A stretch of DNA of 64,000 nt from an uncultured Lachnospiraceae bacterium (GTDB lineage: Bacteria; Bacillota; Clostridia; Lachnospirales; Lachnospiraceae). Below, piece by piece: positions 35,889-44,501 of the stretch (its first letter is position 1; every line of letters starts with the position of its first letter). The position numbers and the translations under genes are program-made. The stretch covers positions 62,001 through 126,000 of the forward strand of contig CAMNSZ010000001.1 in the NCBI GenBank assembly GCA_946557105.1, written 5' to 3'. The notes beneath the pieces are model-generated. The model saw only the letters and a list, made by a program, of their open reading frames with translations, had not been told where the DNA came from and searched no databases.

Positions 35889-36928
35889 GCTTCCTTCCAA
35901 ATGTTCTCTGCCAGTCTTTGCGCTCCCAAACCGTCTATTAACGCCCTCTCCCTTTCACAACACGCTTTTCTCAACTCCGGCTGTGTGCAAAAATCAGTAA
36001 ACAGCTGCTCTATCCTGCTTAATGTAGTTACAGGCTCCCTATGATATGCCCCCGCAAAGCCCGCAATCCGTTCCTCCCCGATATATTCGGTCAACGCCTC
36101 CTGATTCTCCGCATAAGAAAAGCAGATAAAGGGCACTCCTATGGCGGCAAGCTCATATATGGTAGTTCCTCCTGCAGTTATCGCCAGATCACAATTTAAC
36201 ATTAACGAAGCCATGTCCTTTACATCACAGTGGATATACAGACCTGATTCGCAGGACTGTATCTGTTTCAGCTCGCTGATGTGAGGATTATACCTTCCTG
36301 TTATTAAGTGTATATTTATTTTATCCAAAGACTTTATTTCCAAAATTTTCTGTATAATCTTTCCTGCTATATTGTTCCTGTCCCCGCCTCCCGTGGTAAT
36401 AAGCACGTTTTTCACGGTATCCGACAGCCTATAATGCTTATGCAAAAATTGTTCCCTGACCGGAACAAACCTGCTGCCCACAAGAAGTCTCGTATTTTTT
36501 CCGGCATACAGCCCTGCATAAACTGCAGCATCCGCAAAAGCATTATAATTGATAACTACATCTACAGAATAACAAAGCCTCTGCATATCATCCAAAAGAA
36601 CTGTGCGTCCGAATTCTCTCAACGCCTTCAGATAAGCTTCCGTCGCATAATAGCTGTCCACCATGATAATCCTTTTTCCGCCCTTGTTTTGAAACAGCCT
36701 TTGCAATGTTGGTAGTTCCGCCTCCATATTCTGATAATCCGTATGCAGCGTATCTGCCTCAAAACCGTGCTCTTTTACAAGCTCCGCCGACTGCCCGTCC
36801 GCACATAAAAAAACAATTTTACTCTCGGATTGCCGGTTTCGCATGGCTTCGGCAATGGTTAGACATCGCATCAGATGACCTGCTCCGATATTTGCGTTCC
36901 CATCCGCGCGAATCACACATTCTTTCAT
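35885..36928 (-). CDS. pseG: UDP-2,4-diacetamido-2,4,6-trideoxy-beta-L-altropyranose hydrolase
   Basis: Removes UDP from the 6-deoxy-AltdiNAc nucleotide sugar in pseudaminic acid synthesis. The GT-B-like fold starts CVIRADGNANIGAGHLMRCL, the PseG signature with the catalytic His. ITTGGGDRNN and LAITAGGTTIYELAAIGVP form the nucleotide site. 347 residues is usual. It lies 58 bases after pseI and overlaps the esterase start. Confidence 0.92.
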   Translation of the reverse strand: MKECVIRADGNANIGAGHLMRCLTIAEAMRNRQSESKIVFLCADGQSAELVKEHGFEADTLHTDYQNMEAELPTLQRLFQNKGGKRIIMVDSYYATEAYLKALREFGRTVLLDDMQRLCYSVDVVINYNAFADAAVYAGLYAGKNTRLLVGSRFVPVREQFLHKHYRLSDTVKNVLITTGGGDRNNIAGKIIQKILEIKSLDKINIHLITGRYNPHISELKQIQSCESGLYIHCDVKDMASLMLNCDLAITAGGTTIYELAAIGVPFICFSYAENQEALTEYIGEERIAGFAGAYHREPVTTLSRIEQLFTDFCTQPELRKACCERERALIDGLGAQRLAENIWKEA

Positions 36929-36986
36929 ATTTGAATCACCACAATCTATATTTCCGTTTAAACAACATTGTCAACGCCTCATATGT

Positions 36987-38045
36987 CTATGAGAAATCTA
37001 CCAAATCCCAGCTTAAGGGCGTACCTAATTTCGCGTCTCTGGCAATTCTCTTACCCAATAAATTCTCATAATATTTTGTATGCAGACCGCAGGAGGGTCT
37101 TACGGAACGAAGATTTTGAGACGTAAAAATATCCCCTGCCTTCATATCCTCTGCCACAAACAATGAACGGGAATGCTCCCTGCTCTTTTTTTGTTTCTCG
37201 GTCAAATCATAGGTTACCGCTCCCACCGCTTTCTCAATAAGGCGGATATTGTCCACCATCTGCTTAAATTCTTCCGGCTCCATGGAGAAAGCAGCGTCCG
37301 CGCCCCCGTCCGCTCTGGACAGAGTCAGATGCTTTTCTACCACCTTTGCCCCGAGAGCCACCCCCGCACCCGCTACCGCGCTTCCCATAGTATGGTCGGA
37401 AAGCCCCGTCAGGCAGTCAAAAACCTCCCTCATGGAAGGAATCGTCTTTAAATTAATGTCCTCATAGGGAGCCGGATAGGCGGAGGTACACTTCAAAAGA
37501 ATAACGTTTTCGTTTCCCGCTTCCTTGCATGTTCTTAAAGCCAATTCAATATCGGAAAGATAAGCAATGCCGGTTGACATAATAATAGGCTTGCCGGTCT
37601 GCGCAATCTTTTTTATAAAGGGAATGTCGTTGATTTCAAAGGAGGCAACCTTATACGCCGGCACGTCCATCTCCTCCAGAAAATCAATACTTGTCAAATC
37701 AAAGGGGGAGGAGAAGAAAATAAGTCCCATATCCTCCGCAAGCCTTTTCAGCTTCGGCTGCCATTCCCATGGAGTATACGCGGTCTGGTACAGCTTGTGA
37801 AGCGTAGTTCCGTCCCAAATGGTTCCCTGCGTTATCTGGAAGCACGGATCGTCACAATCTAGCGTAATTGTGTCCGGCGTGTAGGTCTGCAGCTTAACGG
37901 CATCGGCTCCCGCATCCTTTGCCGCCCTCATAATCGCCACCGCCCTGTCAAAATCCATCAGGTGGTTTGCCGACATTTCCGCTATTATAAATGTAGGTGA
38001 AGCTTCACTGACAATCCGGCTTCCTATTTCTATTTCTTTATTCAT
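36987..38045 (-). CDS. pseI: Pseudaminic acid synthase
   Basis: Condenses 6-deoxy-AltdiNAc with phosphoenolpyruvate to the nonulosonic acid. A NeuB-type barrel: FIIAEMSANH, GADAVKLQTYTPDTIT, FFSSPFDLTSIDFLEE, YKVASFEI, KPIIMSTG, LLKCTSAYPAP and GLSDHTMG; the tail from about 290 is the SAF/antifreeze-like domain (EDMKAGDIFTSQNLRSVRP). The phrase TPDTIT and overall motifs favour PseI over legionaminate or sialate synthases, but those cannot be excluded. GAGGA lies about 12 bases before the ATG. Confidence 0.9.
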   Translation of the reverse strand: MNKEIEIGSRIVSEASPTFIIAEMSANHLMDFDRAVAIMRAAKDAGADAVKLQTYTPDTITLDCDDPCFQITQGTIWDGTTLHKLYQTAYTPWEWQPKLKRLAEDMGLIFFSSPFDLTSIDFLEEMDVPAYKVASFEINDIPFIKKIAQTGKPIIMSTGIAYLSDIELALRTCKEAGNENVILLKCTSAYPAPYEDINLKTIPSMREVFDCLTGLSDHTMGSAVAGAGVALGAKVVEKHLTLSRADGGADAAFSMEPEEFKQMVDNIRLIEKAVGAVTYDLTEKQKKSREHSRSLFVAEDMKAGDIFTSQNLRSVRPSCGLHTKYYENLLGKRIARDAKLGTPLSWDLVDFS

Positions 38046-38123
38046 GATTTACACCAGTCCTCAAGCTTAAATGCTTGCAGCCCTTCCTTCCGTTCATATT
38101 TCTTTCGCCCTTCTCAAACGCTT

Positions 38124-38672
38124 TTATACTTCAAAATCAATCCTCTCGTACCGTTTACTGCTCCGAATGCTCTCCCAGCGCTCCTTTGTCATGCGCATAA
38201 AGGTCACGTCATAGTAAACTCCGTCCTTACAGACATGATTCTTTTTTTCCTCCACCACCTCGCAGCCGCAAAGCCTGTGAAGCTGTATCACACCCTGATT
38301 CAGCGTGAAAATATCTCCGTAAACGGCTCTCTTGTTCAGGCGTCCAAACACATAATCATACATATTCATCTCCAGTGCAAGGGCCGTCTGAATGCTGCGC
38401 AGCCTCTTCTCGCCCATATAATATGCCCAACCCAGCTTCCCGTCGGGATTGGTAAGCCCTGTCAGGTTGATAACCCCCGCCGGCATTTGATCCACCTGTA
38501 TCAGCCAATACTTTACATCCTCATTCTCCCGAATAGAATTAAGCCATCTTTTTTGCCCCTCCAGAGTCAGCTTAGGATTGGTATTCATATATTTTGTTAT
38601 TTCCTCGTCCATGCGCCAGCGCATGATATCTCCCAAATCCTCCTCCGTTATGGCACGCAGCGTCACACTCAT
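38124..38672 (-). CDS. GNAT acyltransferase, PseH-like
   Basis: 182 residues of the RimJ/PseH type (VTLRAITEEDLGDIMRWRMDEEITKYM; NPDGKLGWAYYMGE; LALEMNMYDYVFGRLNKRAVYGDI). PseH N-acetylates the 4-amino group of UDP-4-amino-6-deoxy-AltNAc. The start ATG overlaps the ACP stop as ATGA. AAAGGA abuts that ATG, so GTG two codons later (38666) is better spaced and may be the true start. The coupling to an acyl carrier protein raises the possibility that the donor is an acyl-ACP and not acetyl-CoA. Confidence 0.82.
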   Translation of the reverse strand: MSVTLRAITEEDLGDIMRWRMDEEITKYMNTNPKLTLEGQKRWLNSIRENEDVKYWLIQVDQMPAGVINLTGLTNPDGKLGWAYYMGEKRLRSIQTALALEMNMYDYVFGRLNKRAVYGDIFTLNQGVIQLHRLCGCEVVEEKKNHVCKDGVYYDVTFMRMTKERWESIRSSKRYERIDFEV

Positions 38673-38893
38673 TCCTTTAAACCCGCTTTCTCCAAAAGCT
38701 CCTTCATGGAAGTGATTTCAACGGCCTCCTCCAAGGGTATGGACACGCCCAGCTTTTCCTCCAGCTCGCCTATTATCATAACATGCGCCAGCGAATCCCA
38801 CTGTTCCACATCGGCAATCATAGTATCCTCCGAAACGGTTCCCTTCGGCACCTTCAATACTTCTTCAATTAACGCAATAATCTTTTCCTTCAT
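38669..38893 (-). CDS. Acyl carrier protein
   Basis: About 74 residues, acidic, with the phosphopantetheine motif EQWDSLAHV (Ser at about 34) and helices typical of discrete ACPs. ATG at 38893 has GGAGATTAAG ahead; the frame runs four codons further with no site. It lies 22 bases after the FkbH-like gene and overlaps the PseH-like gene by 4 bases. With FkbH it should carry a three-carbon glyceryl unit, and not fatty acids, by analogy with FkbH-linked ACPs. Confidence 0.93.
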   Translation of the reverse strand: MKEKIIALIEEVLKVPKGTVSEDTMIADVEQWDSLAHVMIIGELEEKLGVSIPLEEAVEITSMKELLEKAGLKE

Positions 38894-38915
38894 CTTAATC
38901 TCCATTCCGGAGCGT

Positions 38916-40619
38916 TTACGCCCTATATTCCTCTTGTTCTTTCTCTATAGTTACATAATATACCCTCCGGGGCGTCTCTGAAAGAGAAATCTGATAAATT
39001 ACCTCCCTTTCTTTTTCCATGCCCGCTCCGGTCTCCGATAAGGCTTCATTCCATTTATGATAACCCAACTGCTCGTAAAGCTTTTCCACCGGCTTGTTTT
39101 TGGCCGTGGGCAGGTATATACCCCGAAGGAGAGTATAACCCTTTGACAATAAATCCTTTTCCACGTCAGTGATAATGGCATACTCGATATTCCGGCCCAT
39201 AACACGACAGCTCATCACAAATTCCTCTATTACAGGCACATCCGAAATATCCACAATCACGGCCGCTACCACGCCGTTATCTCCAAAGCAATCGGAAACA
39301 TTGTACAAATACACGCATTTATGCTTATTCTCCAGCAAGGCCTGTATCTCGCCATGAGCCATTCGCTTTGTAGTCAGATTAAACTGATTCGTCTTATTCA
39401 CAAGCTGTATAAGCCTGTCTGCATTCTCCCTTGGACTCACCCTTGTAATTACGATAGCAAGCTGCTTTAAATAATCCTCAAAGCTTGCCGCCGCCTTCTG
39501 CATTCCGACTCTTCTGGCATTGGCGGCATACTGGATAGTCTTTTCCAAATCCTCCTTTGTCAGACAGGGCTTCTCGAAATATTCTCTGTAAATTTGCGTC
39601 ATGGCAGGTCCCAAATCCTCAGGTCTCTGGGGAAATTCAGGAACGGAAACCTCTGGAAGCATCTCCTGCACCAGACTTCTCTCCGCAGCGCTGTCATCCC
39701 AGAACACAAAGGAATCCGTTCCCAGATTCAGTTCCCTTGCAATCTCCAAAATATTCTCATGCTTGGGATTCCAATTAATTCTTTTTGCCGCAAAGCATTC
39801 GCTGCGAAGCAGCATATGAGGATGATTATTCAGAACCGCCATAGCGTCCGCCTCATTATTCTTGGAAACGATAGCCAACAGCACTCCCTGCTTTTGCATC
39901 TGCAGAATCACACGCTGAAGATTCTTATATGCAAGCCCGCTGTGCTCCTCAGATAAAATAATGGGCGTATTTTCGGCTTCTCCCGCAAGCCCTCCCCACA
40001 GTGTATTGTCCAAATCCAGAAGGAGAACCTTTTTTGCCGTCCGCCCTTCTAACCGCACTCTGGAAAGCACCAGCTCGCACAGCCTTTTCTGCGCCTCACT
40101 GCTCAACAATATTTTTCCCATATACCACGTTTTCGAGGAAAAGGCATTCTCCTCCCCAAGCCGCTGCAGCATCTCCCTATAAGGCAGAATCCTCACATTT
40201 GAACGCTCGCCGCAAAGCCGCTCAAGCTGTATCTGCCAAAGCCGCTCAAGCCGCTGCTTCCTGCCGCTGTCGGCAGCTACGGACAATTCCTCCCCCCACA
40301 GACAGGCATCCGAAATATAGTAAATGCAATTTGAATCCAAAGCTCCTGCAATACCGCCAAACCACTCTTCTATACGTTTTCCTGCCGTCTCCGTCTCCAA
40401 ATCATGCTTGATAAGCTCCATTAAATCCATAACCAAAAAGGTAATTCCAGGCGCAAACGCATGATAAGCGGACCGGGGATTCATCAAGGCTCCCATCTCG
40501 TTTCCGTATCCCTGCGTCTCATATACGTCCAACTCCTTCTGCAGCATACGAATAACAAAATCCATATTCACATTGGAAAGCAACGCTATCTTCTGCCCAT
40601 TATGCTTCGCCTCTGCCAT
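38916..40619 (-). CDS. FkbH-like HAD-superfamily glyceryl-ACP synthase
   Basis: 567 residues. N-terminal SGNH-like region (1-170), then a HAD domain with LLLDLDNTLWGG (D202, D204), AIVSKNNE and FWDDSAAER (where most FkbH have DDNP), then a GNAT-like tail containing LIQLVNKTNQFNLTTKRM, a hallmark of FkbH. Characterised relatives take 1,3-bisphosphoglycerate, remove a phosphate and load glycerate onto an ACP. The next gene is an ACP. In a nonulosonate operon the likely role is supplying a glyceryl or derived acyl group to decorate the sugar. Family sure, role inferred. Confidence 0.88.
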   Translation of the reverse strand: MAEAKHNGQKIALLSNVNMDFVIRMLQKELDVYETQGYGNEMGALMNPRSAYHAFAPGITFLVMDLMELIKHDLETETAGKRIEEWFGGIAGALDSNCIYYISDACLWGEELSVAADSGRKQRLERLWQIQLERLCGERSNVRILPYREMLQRLGEENAFSSKTWYMGKILLSSEAQKRLCELVLSRVRLEGRTAKKVLLLDLDNTLWGGLAGEAENTPIILSEEHSGLAYKNLQRVILQMQKQGVLLAIVSKNNEADAMAVLNNHPHMLLRSECFAAKRINWNPKHENILEIARELNLGTDSFVFWDDSAAERSLVQEMLPEVSVPEFPQRPEDLGPAMTQIYREYFEKPCLTKEDLEKTIQYAANARRVGMQKAAASFEDYLKQLAIVITRVSPRENADRLIQLVNKTNQFNLTTKRMAHGEIQALLENKHKCVYLYNVSDCFGDNGVVAAVIVDISDVPVIEEFVMSCRVMGRNIEYAIITDVEKDLLSKGYTLLRGIYLPTAKNKPVEKLYEQLGYHKWNEALSETGAGMEKEREVIYQISLSETPRRVYYVTIEKEQEEYRA

Positions 40620-40675
40620 CTGAATCTTACCTCTTCCTTATAAATTTCTCATAGCTTATACGTCTTTTGGTACTA

Positions 40676-41365
40676 TTATATAGAATTGAGCAGGCGGTAC
40701 TTCATCTCTGCTACTTCCCAATCCGTCTGGCTGTCTATATCCTGAACCTCCAGCTCGGATACAATCATGGGAAGAATATTCCCCACCATAAGCTTTCTGT
40801 TTTTCCGAAAAGCCTCCGTCCGAAAGACATAAAACTGTCCGGCATCATGATAATGGGGCGTCAAATCCTGTGAACGGCTGTCCAGATATTGCGGATATTC
40901 AAATACCAGCCGCCCGTTCTCCACTATCATGGCGCGCTGCGGCGGATAAGAAAACGCCACCACCGGAATCAATGTGTCCGCATCGCTCGTTTTCAGCTGC
41001 TCTACTGCGTTTATCAGCTTCTGTGCCGTCACAAAGGGCGCCGTGGGGTAGATACAGCATGCCGTCTCGAAACGCTCTCCCCGCTTCTCATACTCGTCAA
41101 GCACCTCCAGAAGAACATCATTTGTAGTTGCATAGTCGTTTGAGGCTGCCTCGCTGCGAAAAAAAGGAACCTGCGCCCCGTACCTGCCTGCCGCCTCTGC
41201 AATTTCCTTATCATCCGTAGACACCATAACCGTATCGAAAATACCTGAGGCGACAGCCGCCTCTATGGAATAAGCAAGAATAGGCTTACCGCAAAACTCC
41301 TTAATATTTTTCCGGGGGATGCGTTTACTGCCCCCCCTCGCCGTAATAATCGCTATTGTTTTCAT
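40676..41365 (-). CDS. pseF: Pseudaminic acid cytidylyltransferase
   Basis: Activates the nonulosonic acid with CTP to the CMP-sugar donor. Signature IAIITARGGSKRIPRKNIKEFCGKP split as ITARGGSKRIPRKN and GKPILAYSIE. CCIYPTAPFVTAQKL, the dyad region HYHDAGQFYVF and QDIDSQTDWEVAEMKYRLL are as in PseF (229 residues, normal). It starts 4 bases after the preceding GT2 stop, with AAAGGG ahead. Confidence 0.93.
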   Translation of the reverse strand: MKTIAIITARGGSKRIPRKNIKEFCGKPILAYSIEAAVASGIFDTVMVSTDDKEIAEAAGRYGAQVPFFRSEAASNDYATTNDVLLEVLDEYEKRGERFETACCIYPTAPFVTAQKLINAVEQLKTSDADTLIPVVAFSYPPQRAMIVENGRLVFEYPQYLDSRSQDLTPHYHDAGQFYVFRTEAFRKNRKLMVGNILPMIVSELEVQDIDSQTDWEVAEMKYRLLNSI

Positions 41366-41369
41366 ATTT

Positions 41370-42413
41370 TCAACCCTTTCTTACCCTGCGCACCCAGAAT
41401 TTTAACCGATAATACCAATAAAATCTTACCGGCGAACGCCCCAACAGCGCAATCCATTTTTTTTCTTCCTCTCCGGTATTCTGTCGGTAATACGCATTTT
41501 CCTGAAATTCCGGGAAACGCTCAAGCTGTCCGGCGAAAAGCTCCTTGACAAAGCCTAATCGGGGATGCGGTGCGCCCTGCATATAAGAAAGCAGCGTATT
41601 TACGTAATAGAGCTCCGTAAAACGATACTCTATTTCCTTATAATACTTCCGCAAAAATCCCCTTTTTTCACATTCACTATAAAACAGAGCCGCCGCCGTC
41701 ATACGGTCACGGCACTTTTGTTCGGAAATATAATGTACTGTGGAGCTTTCATGCTGATAATAATAGTATAAGGGCTCCTCCAGCTTTTCAAAATGTGTAA
41801 AATAGAGAGACCACAAAGGACCCGCGCAATTGTCCTCATAAAAAATTCCCTCCGGGAAGTCAAGCCTGTTTTCCCTAATAACGCTGTGACGATATATTTT
41901 AATAACCATACTCCCGGAGCGCATAATGAGCTTCTTATGCTTTTCCTCATCAAGCACACCTGTCTGCTCCAAAGAATTATTCTTTACAATTTTTCCCACC
42001 TGCATAGTGTGCTCCGTCACCAGATTGTAATCGCAGCCCACCATATCGGCGCCCGTCTCCTCAGCCTTTTTCAGAAGCTTTTCATAGAAATCCGCAGCCA
42101 CCCAGTCATCACTGTCAATAAAGCCAATCCACTCCCCCTCTGCCGCCCTCAGGCCCTCGTTCTTGGCTCCTCCCTGACGTCTGTTGACCTCATAATGAAT
42201 CACGCGCACCTTATCCGGGTACCTTTCCCCATATTCTCTTAGTATCTGCAGGGAGCTGTCCGTTGAAGCGTCATCCACCGCAATAATCTCATAGGGAATG
42301 CCTTGGTGGGCAAGGGTCTGAGATACCAGAGAGTTCATACAATATTCTAATTTACCGTCTGCCGCCATATTATATACCGGCACAATCACACTCAGCTTCA
42401 TTCCCATACCCAT
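41370..42413 (-). CDS. Glycosyltransferase family 2
   Basis: 347-residue GT-A enzyme: KLSVIVPVYNM, IIAVDDASTDSS, GEWIGFIDSDDWVAADFYE (DxD) and FYEDNCAGPLWS in the acceptor part. No membrane helix. Several methionines lie at the start (MGMGMK); the first follows GAGGAAGG. It lies between the flippase and pseF, so it probably extends the lipid-linked oligosaccharide that carries the nonulosonate. Donor unknown. Confidence 0.87.
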   Translation of the reverse strand: MGMGMKLSVIVPVYNMAADGKLEYCMNSLVSQTLAHQGIPYEIIAVDDASTDSSLQILREYGERYPDKVRVIHYEVNRRQGGAKNEGLRAAEGEWIGFIDSDDWVAADFYEKLLKKAEETGADMVGCDYNLVTEHTMQVGKIVKNNSLEQTGVLDEEKHKKLIMRSGSMVIKIYRHSVIRENRLDFPEGIFYEDNCAGPLWSLYFTHFEKLEEPLYYYYQHESSTVHYISEQKCRDRMTAAALFYSECEKRGFLRKYYKEIEYRFTELYYVNTLLSYMQGAPHPRLGFVKELFAGQLERFPEFQENAYYRQNTGEEEKKWIALLGRSPVRFYWYYRLKFWVRRVRKG

Positions 42414-42429
42414 ATTCCTTCCTCACAAA

Positions 42430-44481
42430 TCAACTTTTTGCAATCCCGCCTCTCTCAATATGTGCTTTGCCGTTTTCCACACGATAAACTATATCGCACT
42501 TTTCGATGGTCTGTAATCTATGCGCTATGATAAGCAGCGTCTTTTTGCCGTGAAGCCTGTTAATGGAATCCATAATAGCCGCTTCCGTGTCGTTGTCAAG
42601 CGCCGAGGTCGCCTCGTCCAAAATCAGTACCTCCGGGTCGTTATAAAGCGCCCGGGCAATACCGATACGCTGCCTTTGTCCGCCCGAAAGCCTGATGCCT
42701 CTCTCGCCGATACCCGTGTCAAGGCCATCCGGCAGACTCCTTATAAATTCACTCAGCTGCGCCTCCTCCAAAACCTCCCAAAGCCGCTTTTCGTCGATTT
42801 CTTCCTCCGGCACACCAAAGGCCACATTTTTTCTGATAGTATCATCCAACATAAAAATCATCTGGGGAATGTATCCGATATTTTTCAGCCAGCCCCTGTA
42901 ATGCTCCATCACATTTACGCCGTCCGCATAAATAGTGCCCGTACTCGGAATTAACAGGCCCAACAAAATATCCACCACCGTAGATTTGCCTGCCCCCGAG
43001 GTACCCACCACTCCCACGGCGGCGCCTACGGGGATTTCCAGATCCGCATGCTCAAATATCAATTTGTCCGTTCCCGGATATGAATATGTGATGCCCTCCA
43101 GACGGATATTTTTATGGACCGGCAGCTTTTTCTCGTCCGCCGCAAAAGACATATCCGTGTTTGTCTTGTCTATATCCTCCTGAAGGGTATCGTTTACTCC
43201 CATTAGGAAGGGCTCAAAATAAGAAATATTATTAATCTGATTATTAATGCGGTTTACACAGGGCAGAAGCCGGAGCGCAACGGCGGCCAGCGCCGTAAGG
43301 GAATCCCCCATATTTTGGGGCTGTACTCCCTGAACCGTAATCATAAAAATAATGTAGCCAAGAAGGCTGCCTATACAAACCACTTCAATCAAAAGTCTGG
43401 GGATGTTGTTGTAAAGGCTGTATTTTTGTACTGCGTTCACATAACCGCGTCCGCATTTTACATACTCGTCCACAAAATATTTCTCCTTGCCTGTCACCTT
43501 TACTTCCTTGATTCCCTGAACCGTCTGGGAAATCCATTTGAACAATCCGCTGTAGAAATTCTGATTGTCCTCCCCCGCCTTCCTCATAATGGGCTTTAAC
43601 ACCTTTTCTATCACCGCCAGCAGTATGCAAAGGATTCCTGCAATCAGCAGAGTAAGCGCCGCATCCGTAAAAAAGCAGACGCCAACCAGACAGGCAAATA
43701 CGATACACTCGGAAATCAATGTGAGCAGCGCCAGAATCAAACCGTACATATTATTCACATCCGAAGTAATATTTCTCTGTACTACGGCTGTGTCCGCATT
43801 TAAATAGAACTCATATCCTTTCCTGAGATAGCTCCTCATCATTCTTTCGGAAGTGTCAAACTGATTGCCGTATACGAATTTCAGAGTACATTTCTGCTGC
43901 CAATAAAGATATGCGTTCTTTATGGCGAAAAGCCCGATAACAGCGAGCATAATATAGACCGTAAAAAAGCAGACGCCAACCAGACAGGCAAATACGATAC
44001 ACTCGGAAATCAATGTGAGCAGCGCCAGAATCAAACCGTACATATTATTCACATCCGAAGTAATATTTCTCTGTACTACGGCTGTGTCCGCATTTAAATA
44101 GAACTCATATCCTTTCCTGAGATAGCTCCTCATCATTCTTTCGGAAGTGTCAAACTGATTGCCGTATACGAATTTCAGAGTACATTTCTGCTGCCAATAA
44201 AGATATGCGTTCTTTATGGCGAAAAGCCCGATAACAGCGAGCATAATATAGACCGTAAACTGCCCCTCCGAAGTACAAGCCAACCCGTTATACAGCGCCG
44301 TAAGCGTCCTGCTTTCGGCTATTGTATTCTCCTTCATAATAGTCTGAATAACCGGTATTAAAGCGCCCAGACTTGCCGTTTCCAAAATTGCGCCTATAAA
44401 CATCATAAACATTAGAAAAAACATCGTCCGCTTCTGCCTTTTATCCAGCAAAATCCGGATTTTCCTGATTATTTTAAACAT
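42430..44481 (-). CDS. PglK-like lipid-linked oligosaccharide flippase with internal 98-residue duplication
   Basis: 683 residues: an ABC half-transporter with N-terminal helices and a C-terminal ATPase (Walker A GTSGAGKST about 493, Q-loop IGYIPQ, signature LSGGQRQR about 598, Walker B LILDEATSALD, switch AHRLQT). Without the duplication it would be 585 residues, near PglK (about 565). Residues about 77-174 are repeated exactly as 175-272, adding a second copy of helices TVYIMLAVIGLFAIKNAYLY and ILALLTLISECIVFACLV. The ATPase remains cytoplasmic because two helices are added, but the six-helix core is disturbed; activity is doubtful. Neighbours suggest it flips the nonulosonate-bearing oligosaccharide. 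Confidence 0.9.
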   Translation of the reverse strand: MFKIIRKIRILLDKRQKRTMFFLMFMMFIGAILETASLGALIPVIQTIMKENTIAESRTLTALYNGLACTSEGQFTVYIMLAVIGLFAIKNAYLYWQQKCTLKFVYGNQFDTSERMMRSYLRKGYEFYLNADTAVVQRNITSDVNNMYGLILALLTLISECIVFACLVGVCFFTVYIMLAVIGLFAIKNAYLYWQQKCTLKFVYGNQFDTSERMMRSYLRKGYEFYLNADTAVVQRNITSDVNNMYGLILALLTLISECIVFACLVGVCFFTDAALTLLIAGILCILLAVIEKVLKPIMRKAGEDNQNFYSGLFKWISQTVQGIKEVKVTGKEKYFVDEYVKCGRGYVNAVQKYSLYNNIPRLLIEVVCIGSLLGYIIFMITVQGVQPQNMGDSLTALAAVALRLLPCVNRINNQINNISYFEPFLMGVNDTLQEDIDKTNTDMSFAADEKKLPVHKNIRLEGITYSYPGTDKLIFEHADLEIPVGAAVGVVGTSGAGKSTVVDILLGLLIPSTGTIYADGVNVMEHYRGWLKNIGYIPQMIFMLDDTIRKNVAFGVPEEEIDEKRLWEVLEEAQLSEFIRSLPDGLDTGIGERGIRLSGGQRQRIGIARALYNDPEVLILDEATSALDNDTEAAIMDSINRLHGKKTLLIIAHRLQTIEKCDIVYRVENGKAHIERGGIAKS
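43665..43958 (-). repeat. Tandem duplication in flippase gene, promoter-distal copy
   Basis: 294-bp unit, identical base for base to 43959-44252. Unit boundaries share CCGTAAA (also found just past the second copy at 44253), a 7-base microhomology. Confidence 0.95.
43959..44252 (-). repeat. Tandem duplication in flippase gene, promoter-proximal copy
   Basis: Second copy of the 294-bp unit (98 codons, in frame), immediately adjacent to the first and with no mismatch seen. Confidence 0.95.
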
Positions 44482-44501
44482 GCTCCCGTCTTCTCCTGAC
44501 T

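Noticed and set aside
42430..44481. Two fused transporters or a frameshift
   Set aside because: The repeat is exact and in frame within one gene; there is one ATPase domain, so it is a local tandem duplication.
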